Positions 48,538-57,113 are shown, counted from the first letter of the stretch. The stretch is DNA of 64,000 nucleotides from Actinomyces gaoshouyii (GCF_002072175.1 NZ_MVIV01000002.1:310001-374000), one strand, 5' to 3'. Translations and numbers: made by a program. The notes: generated from the letters alone by a model not told the origin.

Positions 48538-49410
48538 ATGTCGAAGAAGAAGCGCCAGCGCCGTCAGTCCGACGCCGCCAAGGCCCCCAAGAAGCAGCAG
48601 GTACCCTTCGTCGCCCGCCCCTTCGAGGGCCTGGCGGACGAGGAGGACCTCGTCGCCATGATGCAACTCATCCCGGCCGCCACCCTCACCGCCCGCCTCA
48701 CCGAGGAGCACGGCGGCACCGAGATCACCTTCGTGAGCCTCCTGCCCGAGCTCGCCCAGGGCCTCAAGCGCGCCGACGGCGCGGTCCTCATCGCCCTGCA
48801 GACCTCCCTCCACTCCGGGGATGCCTCCCGCGACGTCGCCGCCGCCCTCCAGACCACCCTCGGCCTTGAGCCGGGCACGGGTCTGACCGCGAACGCCCTG
48901 CCCGAGCCCGGCCTGCGCCTGCAGGACATGCTCGACCCCTCCTTCGCATCCGAGTTCACCGTCCACGAGTCCTTCGGCTTCTGGCTCACCGACGAGCAGC
49001 GCGAGGACCCGGACACGGTGCGCGTCATCGAGGAGGCCAAGGACGACATCGCGCCCACCGAGCCCGTGCCGGGGGTGCCGCACGCCTACTGGTGCCGCAT
49101 GAACGGCAAGGAGTTCGTGCGCTGGGTGCGCGGGGAGGATGAGGACGCGTTCTTCAACGCTTTCGCCCGCGTCCATGCCTCCCGCCAGTCCGACCTCGCC
49201 GAGGGCGTCCGCTTCATCGGCGCCTTCCGCGCCTGCGGCCTGGCGATCCCCGTGTGGGAGCTCCTCCCCGGCACGACGGCGGCCGACCTTACCGAGCCCA
49301 TGCGGGCCATGGCCGAGCGCCTCGACGCCGCGCTCGCGGACGACTCGCCGCTCGACGCCGACGCCCGCCGCGCCAAGGCCGGCATCATCTCTCGCCAGGT
49401 GAACCTCTGA
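48538..49410 (+). CDS. DUF5926 family protein
   Basis: The 290-residue soluble protein begins MSKKKRQRRQSDAAK, a basic disordered tail typical of the actinobacterial DUF5926 family. The body has RPFEGLADEEDLVAMMQLIP (about 29-48), LTDEQREDPDTV and PHAYWCRMNGKEFVRWVRGE (about 181-200). The function is not known. The start is set by a -10 element 7 nt upstream; the frame is open further upstream but is not conserved-looking. Confidence 0.87.
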   Translation: MSKKKRQRRQSDAAKAPKKQQVPFVARPFEGLADEEDLVAMMQLIPAATLTARLTEEHGGTEITFVSLLPELAQGLKRADGAVLIALQTSLHSGDASRDVAAALQTTLGLEPGTGLTANALPEPGLRLQDMLDPSFASEFTVHESFGFWLTDEQREDPDTVRVIEEAKDDIAPTEPVPGVPHAYWCRMNGKEFVRWVRGEDEDAFFNAFARVHASRQSDLAEGVRFIGAFRACGLAIPVWELLPGTTAADLTEPMRAMAERLDAALADDSPLDADARRAKAGIISRQVNL

Positions 49411-49468
49411 CCCGCTGACCGGTGCCTCCAGCACTGAGAGGCGCCGTCCGCCCCGACGGGTGCGCTCA

Positions 49469-49522
49469 GCGCCAAGAGGTGCGGGGACACGCACCCCTCG
49501 GCGCCGGCGGCACCTGTCAGGG
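49469..49522. repeat. Repeat family B, copy 1
   Basis: Block 1 GCGCCAAGAGGTGC (49469-49482) and block 2 (49497-49522, core GCCGGCGGCACC) recur in the same order at 55428-55501. The blocks also form imperfect hairpins (GGTGCG/CGCACC). It lies between convergent 3' ends and may act as a terminator for both. Confidence 0.6.
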
Positions 49523-49545
49523 CGGGGCCCGCATCGGGCCGCCGC

Positions 49546-50721
49546 CTATTCGCCGTCGGCGGTCTCCTCGGGGAGCACCCAGGCGCGGGAGGCCTCGATA
49601 CCGATCATGACGTCGTCGCCCTCGGCGTGGACGGAGGCGGGCTCAGGATCGGATTCCACGCACAGGATCGTGCCGGCCTCCGTCTCAACCTCGTACTCGA
49701 CGTGATCGCCGTAGAACACGGAGGACAGCACCCGGCCGTGCGCGCCGACGAGCTCGCTGCCGCCTGCGCCGCCCGCGCCCTCACCCGTGCTCGGGCTCAG
49801 GCGCACCGACTCGGGCCGCACGATCACCGTGGCGCCGCTGCCGGAGGAGACCCCCTCGTGGCAGGGCGCCTGGATGGTCGCGCCGAGCACCCGCGCCGAG
49901 CAGCGCCCGCCATCGACGTCCCGGGCGGTGGCCGCCAGGAAGTTGGCCCGGCCGATGAAGTCGGCGACGAACACGCTGGCCGGCCTCCGGTAGATCTCCT
50001 CGGGAGTGGCCACCTGCTCGATCCGGCCGGCGTTCATCACCACGATCCGATCCGACATCGTCATGGCCTCGGCCTGGTCGTGCGTGACATAGATCGAGGT
50101 GATGCCCATGCGCTGCTGGAGGCGGCGGATCTCCAGGCGCATCCGCACGCGCAGCTTCGCATCCAGGTTGGACAGCGGCTCGTCGAAGAGCAGCACCTTG
50201 GGGCGCGTGACCATAGCGCGGGCCAGGGCCACGCGCTGCTGCTGCCCGCCGGAGAGCTCATTCGGCGCGCGATCCGCCAGGGAGTTCAGGTTCATTGAGG
50301 TCAGCGCCACCTCCACCTGCTCACGGATCTCCTCGGGCCCGGTACGGCGCAGCTTGAGCCCGTAGGCGATGTTCTCGCGCACGCTCAGGTGGGGGAACAG
50401 GGCGTAGGACTGGAAGACCATGGACATGGGACGCTTGTTGGGCGGCAGGGACACCATATTCCGGCCATCGAGGACCACCCGGCCGGAGGTGGCGTCCTCG
50501 AATCCGGCGATCATGCGCAGCGTCGTCGTCTTGCCGCAGCCCGAGGGCCCCAGGAGGGTGACGAACTCGCCGGGGGCGATGTCGAGGCTGACGCCGTGGA
50601 CGGCGTGGACATCCTTGCCCCGGTTGGAGAAGACCTTGACGACATCGCGCAGCTCAAGGCGGCCGGTGGCGGTCGGGCCCGCCTCGGGGCCGGGCGCGGT
50701 GGGTGCGGACGGTGCGGGCAT
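49546..50721 (-). CDS. ABC transporter ATP-binding protein (FbpC/AfuC type)
   Basis: The 391-residue ATPase powers the importer encoded with it. It has Walker A GPSGCGKTTT (about 58-67), the Q-loop QSYALFPHL, the ABC signature LSGGQQQRVALARA (about 160-173), Walker B VLLFDEPLSNLD and the H-loop histidine in THDQAEA. A C-terminal TOBE-type regulatory domain (about 260-390) follows. AAGGAGG precedes the ATG. It is the third gene of the binding protein-permease-ATPase set. This class of ATPase serves ferric iron, sugar phosphate or phosphonate systems. Confidence 0.92.
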   Translation of the reverse strand: MPAPSAPTAPGPEAGPTATGRLELRDVVKVFSNRGKDVHAVHGVSLDIAPGEFVTLLGPSGCGKTTTLRMIAGFEDATSGRVVLDGRNMVSLPPNKRPMSMVFQSYALFPHLSVRENIAYGLKLRRTGPEEIREQVEVALTSMNLNSLADRAPNELSGGQQQRVALARAMVTRPKVLLFDEPLSNLDAKLRVRMRLEIRRLQQRMGITSIYVTHDQAEAMTMSDRIVVMNAGRIEQVATPEEIYRRPASVFVADFIGRANFLAATARDVDGGRCSARVLGATIQAPCHEGVSSGSGATVIVRPESVRLSPSTGEGAGGAGGSELVGAHGRVLSSVFYGDHVEYEVETEAGTILCVESDPEPASVHAEGDDVMIGIEASRAWVLPEETADGE

Positions 50722-50836
50722 GGGGAGCCTCCTTGGCTCGGTGTGCTCGTAGGGGATTCGGGTGCTGGTACTCGGTCAGTGGGCAGGTCAGGTCCGGTCA
50801 GGGCTGGATGAGCGCCGACGGCGCCGGTAGGCGGTT

Positions 50837-52609
50837 CTAGCCGGCGTCGCTGCGGGCGCGGCCGGCGCGGCCCCGCATGAGGAGGTTGAGGCCGCCGATG
50901 ACGGTCATGACGATGACGATGAGGATCGTGCAGAAGGCGAAGGCGTTGCCGAAGCGTCCGGCGTCGACCTCCGCGAGGATCTGGGAGGTCATGATCTTCG
51001 TGTGCGGCGTCGTGATGAAGATGATCGGGGACAGTGTCGTCATCGAGCGCGCGAAGGCGTAGACCAGGCCAGTGAGGAACGCCGGCCGGATGAGCGGCAG
51101 GGTGATGCGCCGGAAGGTCTGCGCCCCCGAGGCGCCCAGAGATGTCGAGGCCTCGTCGATCGCCTTGTCGATCTGGTGGAGGGAGGCGATGCCGGAGCGC
51201 TGGCCCGCGGGCATGGATCGCGCCGTGTACACCATGACGATCGCCAGGACACCGCCCATGACGGCCCCGCCCCCGGCCAGCGGCGGGATGATGTTGGCGC
51301 CGAGCATCGCCACCGGCTTGTTGAAGGTGACGAGGTAGCCGATGCCGATGACCGTGCCCGGAACGGCCAGTCCCAGCATCCCGAGGAAGTCGACGATCCC
51401 GGCGCCGCGCCTCATGCGCACGACGACCAGCCAGGCCACCAGCATCCCCAGCAGGCCCGCCACCGGGGTGGCCAGGAGCGCGAGGACCGTGGTGCCGACG
51501 ATGGCGGCATTGCCGATGCCCGAGAGCACGTAGTCGAAGTGCCGCATGGTGAAGGCGTTGTTGACCCCCAGGATCTCCACGAGGCCTCCGACGACGACCG
51601 CGGCGTAGACGGCCACCACGAGCGCCAGGATCACCCCGCTCACCGCCAGCAGCGGCACGCGGGACGCTCCGCGCAGGAGCTTGAAGGAGCCGGCCGGCTT
51701 GCCGGTCACCGTGACCGTGGAGGCGCGCCCGGACCAGTACCGCTGCGCGAGGAAGACGAGCAGCGAGGGCACGAGCAGCACGAGGGAGTAGGCGGCGCCC
51801 GCGGCGGTGTTGTACTCGCCGGTGATGGCGATGTAGGCCCGCGAGGCCAGAACCGTGAAATCCCCGCCGATGACCAGGGGGTTGGCCAGGTCCGCGATCG
51901 CCTCGGTGAACAGCAGGAGGAAGGAGGCGCCCAGGCCCGGCACGAGCATCGGCAGGGTGACCGTGTGGAACACCGTCCAGCGCGAGGCGCCGAGGGAGGC
52001 GGCCGCCTCCTCCATGGCCGGGTCGAGGCTGCGCAGCATCCCCACCAGGTTCATGTAGGCCACCGGGAAGAAGGACAGCACGAGCACGAGCGTCAGGCCG
52101 CGCAGGCCGTAGATGTTCCAGTTCTGGCCGAGCATCTGGGTGGAGATGATGCCGTTGCGCCCGAACAGGGTGATGGCCGCCGTCGCCACCGCGAAGGGCG
52201 GGGAGACCACGGGCAGCAGGCAGATGAGGTGGAAGAGCCGTTTACCGCGGAAGCGCACCCGCACCTGTACATAGGCCAGGAGGAAGCCCACGAGTGTCCC
52301 GATGGCGCCTACGACGACTCCCAGCAGGAGCGTGTTGAGCACCGTGGTGCGATTCGTCGACGAGCTGATGATGCTGCGCAGGACGGCCATGCCCTTGCCG
52401 GACACGGCCTCGCCGAGGACGCGGGTCAGCGGTAGGAGGACCAGGGCGATGAGGGCGGCCAGGACGACGACGAGGATCGCGATCGACACCGGGTCCCGCT
52501 TGACGCGGGTGCGGGACCGACGCCCCGCCGGTGCCTGGCCGCGGGAGGCAGGGGCGACGGGGCCAGCGGGAGCGGTGCCCCCGGAGGAGGGGAGGGGGAA
52601 GGCAGTCAT
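50837..52609 (-). CDS. ABC transporter permease (two fused halves, FbpB/AfuB type)
   Basis: The 590-residue permease has 12 membrane helices in two homologous halves, each with an EAA-like loop (MEEAAASLGASRWTVFHTV at about 215, and IDEASTSLGASGAQTFRR at about 490). This fused form is typical of FbpB, AfuB and related importers. It forms the channel for the neighbouring ATPase and binding protein; 33 bp separate it from the binding-protein gene upstream. Confidence 0.92.
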   Translation of the reverse strand: MTAFPLPSSGGTAPAGPVAPASRGQAPAGRRSRTRVKRDPVSIAILVVVLAALIALVLLPLTRVLGEAVSGKGMAVLRSIISSSTNRTTVLNTLLLGVVVGAIGTLVGFLLAYVQVRVRFRGKRLFHLICLLPVVSPPFAVATAAITLFGRNGIISTQMLGQNWNIYGLRGLTLVLVLSFFPVAYMNLVGMLRSLDPAMEEAAASLGASRWTVFHTVTLPMLVPGLGASFLLLFTEAIADLANPLVIGGDFTVLASRAYIAITGEYNTAAGAAYSLVLLVPSLLVFLAQRYWSGRASTVTVTGKPAGSFKLLRGASRVPLLAVSGVILALVVAVYAAVVVGGLVEILGVNNAFTMRHFDYVLSGIGNAAIVGTTVLALLATPVAGLLGMLVAWLVVVRMRRGAGIVDFLGMLGLAVPGTVIGIGYLVTFNKPVAMLGANIIPPLAGGGAVMGGVLAIVMVYTARSMPAGQRSGIASLHQIDKAIDEASTSLGASGAQTFRRITLPLIRPAFLTGLVYAFARSMTTLSPIIFITTPHTKIMTSQILAEVDAGRFGNAFAFCTILIVIVMTVIGGLNLLMRGRAGRARSDAG

Positions 52610-52642
52610 GGTGATGTCCTTACGCAGACGCCGACCGCGCCG

Positions 52643-53695
52643 TCACTGCTTGGGGGCGGCGGCGATCTCCTCGTCGAAGCGGGCGGTGAGCTCCGACTTC
52701 GCCTTGGCGGCCGCTGCGAAGTCGTAGTCGACCAGGGCGAGGGTGGACAGATCGACGCTCTTATCGCTCGGGGTGGCCTCCGGGTTGGTCAGCGCCTGGT
52801 AGGAGCCCACGGTCCGCCCGACGTTCTGCGCCTTGGCTGAGATGGCCCAGTCGATGTACTTCTGCGCCGAACTCTTGTGCTCCGAGCCCGCCACCAGGGC
52901 GATACCGCCGACCTCATAGCCCGTGCCCTCCTTGGGGAAGGAGACGACGAGGTCGCTCATGCCCTCCTCCTGGTACTTCACGCAGTCGTGGGAGAAGACC
53001 AGCCCGACGGCGACCTCCCCGCGCCCGGCGATCTGCCCGGGGGCGGTTCCCGACTTGGAGTACTGGAGGACGTTGTTGTGCATCTTCTTCATATAGTCCA
53101 GGCCGGCGTCCTCGCCACCCAGGCGGGTGACCTGCGTCCACAGGGTGGTGAACGCGGTGCCGGAGGTCGAGGGGTGGGCGGTGGAGACCTGGCCTTTGAG
53201 GGCGGGGTCGAGGAGGTCGTCCCAGGAGTCGGGGACCTCCACCCCGAGCTTGTCGAGTTGGGCCTTGTTGGAGCAGAAGCCGAGCGCGCCGATGTACACG
53301 CCGGTCCAGTTGCCGTCGGCGTCCTTGTACTGGGCGGGGATCTTCTCGGCCTCGGGTGACGCGTAGGCCTCGATGAGCCCCTGGTTGGCGGCCTCCCCGT
53401 AGCCGTCGACGGGGCCGCCGTGCCACACGTCGAACTCGGGGCTGTCCTTGGCCGAGGCCAGACGGGCCACCGTCTCACCGGAAGACAGGCGCACATAGGT
53501 GGACTGGATGCCGGTGTCGGCGGTGAAGGCACTGGTCCAGGCCTGGCACAGGTCCTCCATGGCGCCGCAGGCGATGGTGATGGGGCCATCCCCGTCGCCG
53601 CCGGAGGATGAGCCGGTGGTGCCCGTGCATCCGGCGAGGCTGAGGCTCGCGGTCAGCAGAGCAGCGGCGGTGGTGCGGCGGAGAGGGGAGCGCAT
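52643..53695 (-). CDS. ABC transporter substrate-binding lipoprotein (AfuA-like)
   Basis: The 350-residue protein has a lipoprotein signal with lipobox SLAGC (about 19-23), so it is anchored outside the membrane. The body fits the ferric/AfuA-type binding-protein fold: ITIACGAMEDLCQAW, FDVWHGGPVDGYGEA and HPSTSGTAFTTLW. The paired tyrosines of ferric-binding FbpA near the hinge are not present. Instead it has FSHDCVKYQ, and a His-Asp pair at this place is what I recall for the sugar-phosphate-binding AfuA. Substrate is therefore uncertain between ferric iron, hexose phosphate and a phosphonate. Confidence 0.88.
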   Translation of the reverse strand: MRSPLRRTTAAALLTASLSLAGCTGTTGSSSGGDGDGPITIACGAMEDLCQAWTSAFTADTGIQSTYVRLSSGETVARLASAKDSPEFDVWHGGPVDGYGEAANQGLIEAYASPEAEKIPAQYKDADGNWTGVYIGALGFCSNKAQLDKLGVEVPDSWDDLLDPALKGQVSTAHPSTSGTAFTTLWTQVTRLGGEDAGLDYMKKMHNNVLQYSKSGTAPGQIAGRGEVAVGLVFSHDCVKYQEEGMSDLVVSFPKEGTGYEVGGIALVAGSEHKSSAQKYIDWAISAKAQNVGRTVGSYQALTNPEATPSDKSVDLSTLALVDYDFAAAAKAKSELTARFDEEIAAAPKQ

Positions 53696-53784
53696 GGGGG
53701 TGCCTTTCTGTCGTCAGCGGCGCCTCATTGCGCCGATCGGATCCATCGTGTTCCGTGGGCGTGGTCATGATCCATGCCTCGACG

Positions 53785-53799
53785 GTCACGGATCGTGAC
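53785..53799. promoter_or_regulatory. Candidate operator upstream of the ABC importer
   Basis: GTCACG-GAT-CGTGAC is a perfect inverted repeat with 6-bp arms in the 130-bp gap between the response regulator stop and the binding-protein start. It lies 90 bp before the binding-protein ATG, a plausible position for the adjacent response regulator. It may alternatively be a weak terminator. Confidence 0.4.
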
Positions 53800-53825
53800 A
53801 GTGCTGTTATGCGTGCCGCCATGCT

Positions 53826-54536
53826 TCACGCGTCGTCGAGCCGAGGCATGAGGTAGCCGCGCCCGCGCGCGGAGATGACGATCTGCGGGCCGATGCCCCG
53901 GGCCTGGAGGTGACGGCGCAGGCGGTAGACGGTGGTGCGCACCATCTCCCTGCCCCCGGAGTCGTCGCTCGTGCCCCAGACCTCGCCGAGCAACTCCTGC
54001 CAGGTGACGACCGTGTCATGGCGGCGGGCCAGCGCCGCCAGCAGTCTGGCCTCGGTATCCGGCAGCGGGATCGAGCGCCCCGCCCAGGAGACCCGCCCGG
54101 TGAGCGTGGAGACCCGCAGGGGCCCGTTCTCGATCGCCTCCGGGCCCGCCCCGGTGCGCCGGGTGACCGCGCGGGCCCGGAGGGCGAGCTCCCGGGGCGA
54201 GAAGGGCTTGGCCACGTAGTCATCGGCTCCGGCCTCGAGTCCGGCGATCCGGTCGGGCTCGTCGCCCAGCGCCGTCAGGAGGATGACGGGCGCTCCGATC
54301 CCCGCTGCCCGGATGCGGCGGCACAGGTCCACGCCGTTGGCGCCGGGGAGCATGACGTCGAGGATGACGAGGTCGATGGCCTGACCGGACAGGATCGTCC
54401 AGGCCTCCTCGGCGCTGGAGGCGCTCAGGCAGCTGAAGCCCTGGGTCTCGAGTGCGAAGGTGATGATGTAGACCATCTGCGGCTCGTCGTCGACGACGAG
54501 CGCGGACAGCGATGGCGGGGTTGGGGGCGCGATCAC
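53826..54536 (-). CDS. OmpR-family response regulator
   Basis: The 236-residue protein has a receiver domain (about 10-125) with the acidic pair VVDDEPQ, phospho-acceptor aspartate in LVILDVMLPG (about 60) and KPFSPRELALRARA, then an OmpR-type winged-helix domain (about 140-232) ending RGRGYLMPRL. GTG 54536 overlaps the kinase stop by 4 bp. Located between the kinase and the ABC importer operon, it probably controls the importer. Confidence 0.92.
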   Translation of the reverse strand: MIAPPTPPSLSALVVDDEPQMVYIITFALETQGFSCLSASSAEEAWTILSGQAIDLVILDVMLPGANGVDLCRRIRAAGIGAPVILLTALGDEPDRIAGLEAGADDYVAKPFSPRELALRARAVTRRTGAGPEAIENGPLRVSTLTGRVSWAGRSIPLPDTEARLLAALARRHDTVVTWQELLGEVWGTSDDSGGREMVRTTVYRLRRHLQARGIGPQIVISARGRGYLMPRLDDA

Positions 54537-55375
54537 GACGGTTGGCCCTCCTTCGGTGGTGCGCCGCGGCGCAGGGGGAGCGAGAGGTAGACGGCGGTGC
54601 CCTTGGCCATGATCGTGTCGATGAGGACGCTGCCCGCGTGCGCCTCCATGATGCGCTGCGTGACGAGCATGCCCAGGCCCGCGCCCCGGCTCGCCGGGGC
54701 CGCCAGGGGGTTGGTTGTTGCGTACGGCTCGAAGGCCTGGCTGCGCTCGTGGGGGGTCATGCCCGGGCCGTCGTCCATGACGGTGATGAGTGCGTCCTCG
54801 GCCTCGGCGCTGACGCGCACCGTCACGGCGCTGCCTTCGGGGGAGTGGCGCAGGGCGTTGGTGACTGTGTTGGCGATGGCTTGGCGCAGGAGGCGGTGGT
54901 CGGCGTGCGCGCGGATGGGGCGGCCCCGCTCCTCCAGTCGGATCGGATTGCTCGCCGTGCGGCGCATCTCCTGGATGAGCTCGCGCACGAGGCCGCGCAG
55001 TTCCACGTGCGCCAGCCGCAGGGAGAACAGCTCGTGGCCCAGGCGGGCCTCGGTGAGGAAGTCCTCGGCCATCTGCTGGGCCTGGCGGGCGTTGTCCTGG
55101 ATTGTGTGGACGAAGCGCCGCTGCACCTCGTTGAGCTCCCCGGGGGTCTCCTCGGCGAGGAGCTCGGCGGAGGCGCCTATGAGGGCTAGCGGCGTGCGGA
55201 TCTCGTGCGCCAGGACGTCGCGCGGGGTCGCTCGGTCCTGGGCGGTGGCGCGCAGGCGCGCGTTGTCCAGGCGCGCCAGGCGCAGGAGGTGGCGCTGCCG
55301 GGCGGCGATGCCGCAGGCCGCGGCAAGGACGAGGCACAGGGCGGCCAGAAGCGCGGGGGTCCAGGCGCTGGGCAT
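54533..55375 (-). CDS. Sensor histidine kinase
   Basis: The ATG at 55375 gives 280 residues, with one N-terminal membrane helix (about 6-26) and almost no outer sensor domain. The phospho-acceptor histidine is in VLAHEIRTPLALIG (about 54-67). The ATPase domain has NTVTNALRHSP (N box), MDDGPGM (G1) and GAGLGMLVTQRIMEAHAG (G2). CACAAT (55387-55382, minus strand) ends 6 nt before the ATG, implying a leaderless transcript. The missing sensor domain suggests signal input through the membrane helix or the neighbouring binding protein. Confidence 0.9.
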   Translation of the reverse strand: MPSAWTPALLAALCLVLAAACGIAARQRHLLRLARLDNARLRATAQDRATPRDVLAHEIRTPLALIGASAELLAEETPGELNEVQRRFVHTIQDNARQAQQMAEDFLTEARLGHELFSLRLAHVELRGLVRELIQEMRRTASNPIRLEERGRPIRAHADHRLLRQAIANTVTNALRHSPEGSAVTVRVSAEAEDALITVMDDGPGMTPHERSQAFEPYATTNPLAAPASRGAGLGMLVTQRIMEAHAGSVLIDTIMAKGTAVYLSLPLRRGAPPKEGQPS

Positions 55376-55427
55376 GGGGTCATTGTGCCGCCTCGCCCGG
55401 GAGCACCCGCGCCGAGGGGCGCGTCCT

Positions 55428-55501
55428 GCGCCGAGAGGTGCCAAGAACACCGACCGGTGCGCTCTGCCCGCTCCTCTCGGTGCCGGCGGCACCCATCAGG
55501 G
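55428..55501. repeat. Repeat family B, copy 2
   Basis: Block 1 GCGCCGAGAGGTGC (55428-55441) differs in one base from the copy at 49469; block 2 (55476-55501, core GCCGGCGGCACC) matches 23 of 26 bases of 49497-49522. The gap between blocks is 34 bp here and 14 bp there. GCGCCGAGAGG and CCTCTCGGTGC can pair as a stem. Confidence 0.6.
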
Positions 55502-55659
55502 GAGCGCATCCGGTCAGGGCAGAGCGCATCCGTCGGCGCGCGCGGGCCGGGAGTAAGGGGGCGGTGGAGCTGGGCGCGGTGCGGATGCGGGCGAGCTGGT
55601 CGGGGTTGGGCGTGATTCCTCCTCGCAGGGGATCGGGTCGGATACGTGACATCTCATCC

Positions 55660-55678
55660 GAGAATCGTTATCATTAAT
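55660..55678. promoter_or_regulatory. AT-rich box resembling a Fur/Zur-type metal operator
   Basis: GAGAATCGTTATCATTAAT matches 13 of 19 positions of the classical Fur box and stands out in a very GC-rich region. TATCAT inside could serve as a -10 element. No metal-uptake gene starts directly beside it, so the target is unclear (kinase at 55375 or glycosyltransferase at 56165). Confidence 0.35.
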
Positions 55679-55760
55679 GTGTCGGCTCCAGTGGTGCGGA
55701 GCTCCAGGTGGCCGCCGCCGGAAGGCTCGCAAGCCCCGGCGGCGGCCACCTACCCTCCCG

Positions 55761-55793
55761 CGAGACCGGTCGAAAACAGCAACGAGACCGGTC
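55761..55793 (+). repeat. 22-bp-phased ACCGGT element, copy 4 (single arm)
   Basis: Two CGAGACCGGTCG units start at 55761 and 55783, exactly 22 bp apart, with GAAAACAGCAA between cores. No inverted partner is visible nearby. Confidence 0.8.
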
Positions 55794-56152
55794 GGAGCCG
55801 CCCGTCGCCCCCGCCGCGCCACTGCCCTGTGCTGATGCCGACGGCGCCCGGCCGCCCTGAGCTCCGGTCCTGGAGGGGCGATGCCCGTAACCGACGGCGC
55901 TGTCGGCGGGTGCTCACGCGACACGCGGGCGGCCCGCTGAGAAGAGATGGGGGGAGAACGGGGAGCCCGTCGCCGTTGACGGGACCCTGCGTCCAGGCTT
56001 CCACGCTCCGGCGGCGGTTTCCACCGCCCGCGGAAGCCACCTGGGCAAATGCATGGAATCCGCAAGCTTTCAGCAACAGAGCCGCTGCCCGTTGCCGAGC
56101 TGAGACCCGAGGAGGTGGTCGTCTGATCCCACACGGGAGCCCCGATCATGAC

Positions 56153-56158
56153 TAGGCT
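56153..56158 (+). promoter_or_regulatory. -10 element of leaderless glycosyltransferase gene
   Basis: TAGGCT ends 6 nt before GTG 56165, and no ribosome binding site lies between, so this fixes the start. Confidence 0.55.
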
Positions 56159-56164
56159 TGCCCC

Positions 56165-57058
56165 GTGAGTTCGTCCTCCGCACCACGAGCCGATCAACGA
56201 GTCGCCGTGGTCATCCCCGCCAAGGACGAGGCCGACCGTATTGCGGCCACGGTCCGCGCCTGTCGCGCCATCCCGCGAGTCGACCTCGTCGTCGTCGTCG
56301 ATGATGGATCCAGCGACTCCACTCAGAGCGCGGCGCGGTGCGCCGGCGCCGTCACCGTCCGTCACTCGGTGAGCCGGGGCAAGGCCTCCGCCATGGAGAC
56401 CGGCGCGGGCGTCGTCGCCATGCGCGACTACGAGGACGGCCCCACCCGCCTCCTGCTCTTCCTCGACGGCGACCTCGGGGACTCCGCTGCCGCCTGCGCC
56501 GACCTGGTTCCACCGGTCCTCGACGGCGCAGCGGACATGTCCATCGCCGTCCTGCCCAAGCAGGCGGGCGCCGGCGGGCGGGGCCGCGTCGTGCGCGCCG
56601 CTCGCCGCGCCATCGCCGCCACCACCGGCTGGGCGCCGATCGCCCCTCTGTCCGGCCAGCGCTGCCTGACCCGGGCCGCCTACGACGCCGCCCAGCCCTT
56701 CGCTGAGGGCTGGGGCGTGGAGGTCGGCATGACCATCGACGTGCTCGTCGCGGGCCTGACCGTCATCGAGGTCCCCTGCGACATCCAGCACCGCGCCTCC
56801 GGGAATGACATGGCGGGCAAGCTGCACCGCGCCGCCCAGTACCGCGCCGTCATCCACGCCATCGCCCGGCGCAAGCTCCGCGGCCAGCGCGTGCCGATTC
56901 ATGCGCGGGACGAGGGCGCGATCCGCGCGCAGGCGCCCTTCATGGCGTTCCGGGCCGTCAAGCCCGCCACCGATGACTCGCCGGCGGATGGGGCAGTCGA
57001 TGAGCAGGGCGCCGGCGGCCAGGCGCCCGCCGAGGCGCGCCCCGCCTCCCGGGATTGA
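56165..57058 (+). CDS. Family 2 glycosyltransferase
   Basis: The 297-residue protein has a GT-A fold: VAVVIPAKDEADRI (about 13-26), the nucleotide-binding VVVVDDGSSDST (about 42-53) and the metal-binding LLLFLDGDLGD (about 94-104). SRGKASAMETG is typical of the GT2 group near glucosyl-3-phosphoglycerate synthases and dolichyl-phosphate-type transferases. There are no membrane helices. The acceptor is unknown. It is convergent with the large AlkP-like membrane protein gene, 55 bp apart. Confidence 0.87.
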   Translation: MSSSSAPRADQRVAVVIPAKDEADRIAATVRACRAIPRVDLVVVVDDGSSDSTQSAARCAGAVTVRHSVSRGKASAMETGAGVVAMRDYEDGPTRLLLFLDGDLGDSAAACADLVPPVLDGAADMSIAVLPKQAGAGGRGRVVRAARRAIAATTGWAPIAPLSGQRCLTRAAYDAAQPFAEGWGVEVGMTIDVLVAGLTVIEVPCDIQHRASGNDMAGKLHRAAQYRAVIHAIARRKLRGQRVPIHARDEGAIRAQAPFMAFRAVKPATDDSPADGAVDEQGAGGQAPAEARPASRD

Positions 57059-57113
57059 AGGGCCCGAGACACCCGTCGGGTGCGCGGGCCGGGCGCATCG
57101 CGAAGGCCCCGGG

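Larger units (their letters stand above)
55376..56164. other. 789-bp gene-free region upstream of the kinase and glycosyltransferase
   Basis: No gene is supported here. From left to right the region holds the kinase promoter, repeat family B copy 2 (55428-55501) with a further inverted repeat of GGTGCGCTCTGCCC (55456-55469 against 55517-55531), an AT-rich box at 55660-55678, and the ACCGGT repeat copy 4 at 55761-55793. About 300 bp of unremarkable GC-rich sequence follow, then the promoter of the glycosyltransferase. The concentration of repeats suggests a decayed or recombination-prone interval. Confidence 0.6.

Noticed and set aside
47128-49494. 788-codon open frame on the minus strand across three plus-strand genes
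   Set aside because: It runs through the ridA end, 47296 and DUF5926 genes in antisense and has no plausible start context or domain.
55646-56155. 169-codon plus-strand frame before the glycosyltransferase
   Set aside because: It translates straight through repeat copy 4, is Arg/Pro-rich and has no ribosome site; treated as non-coding.
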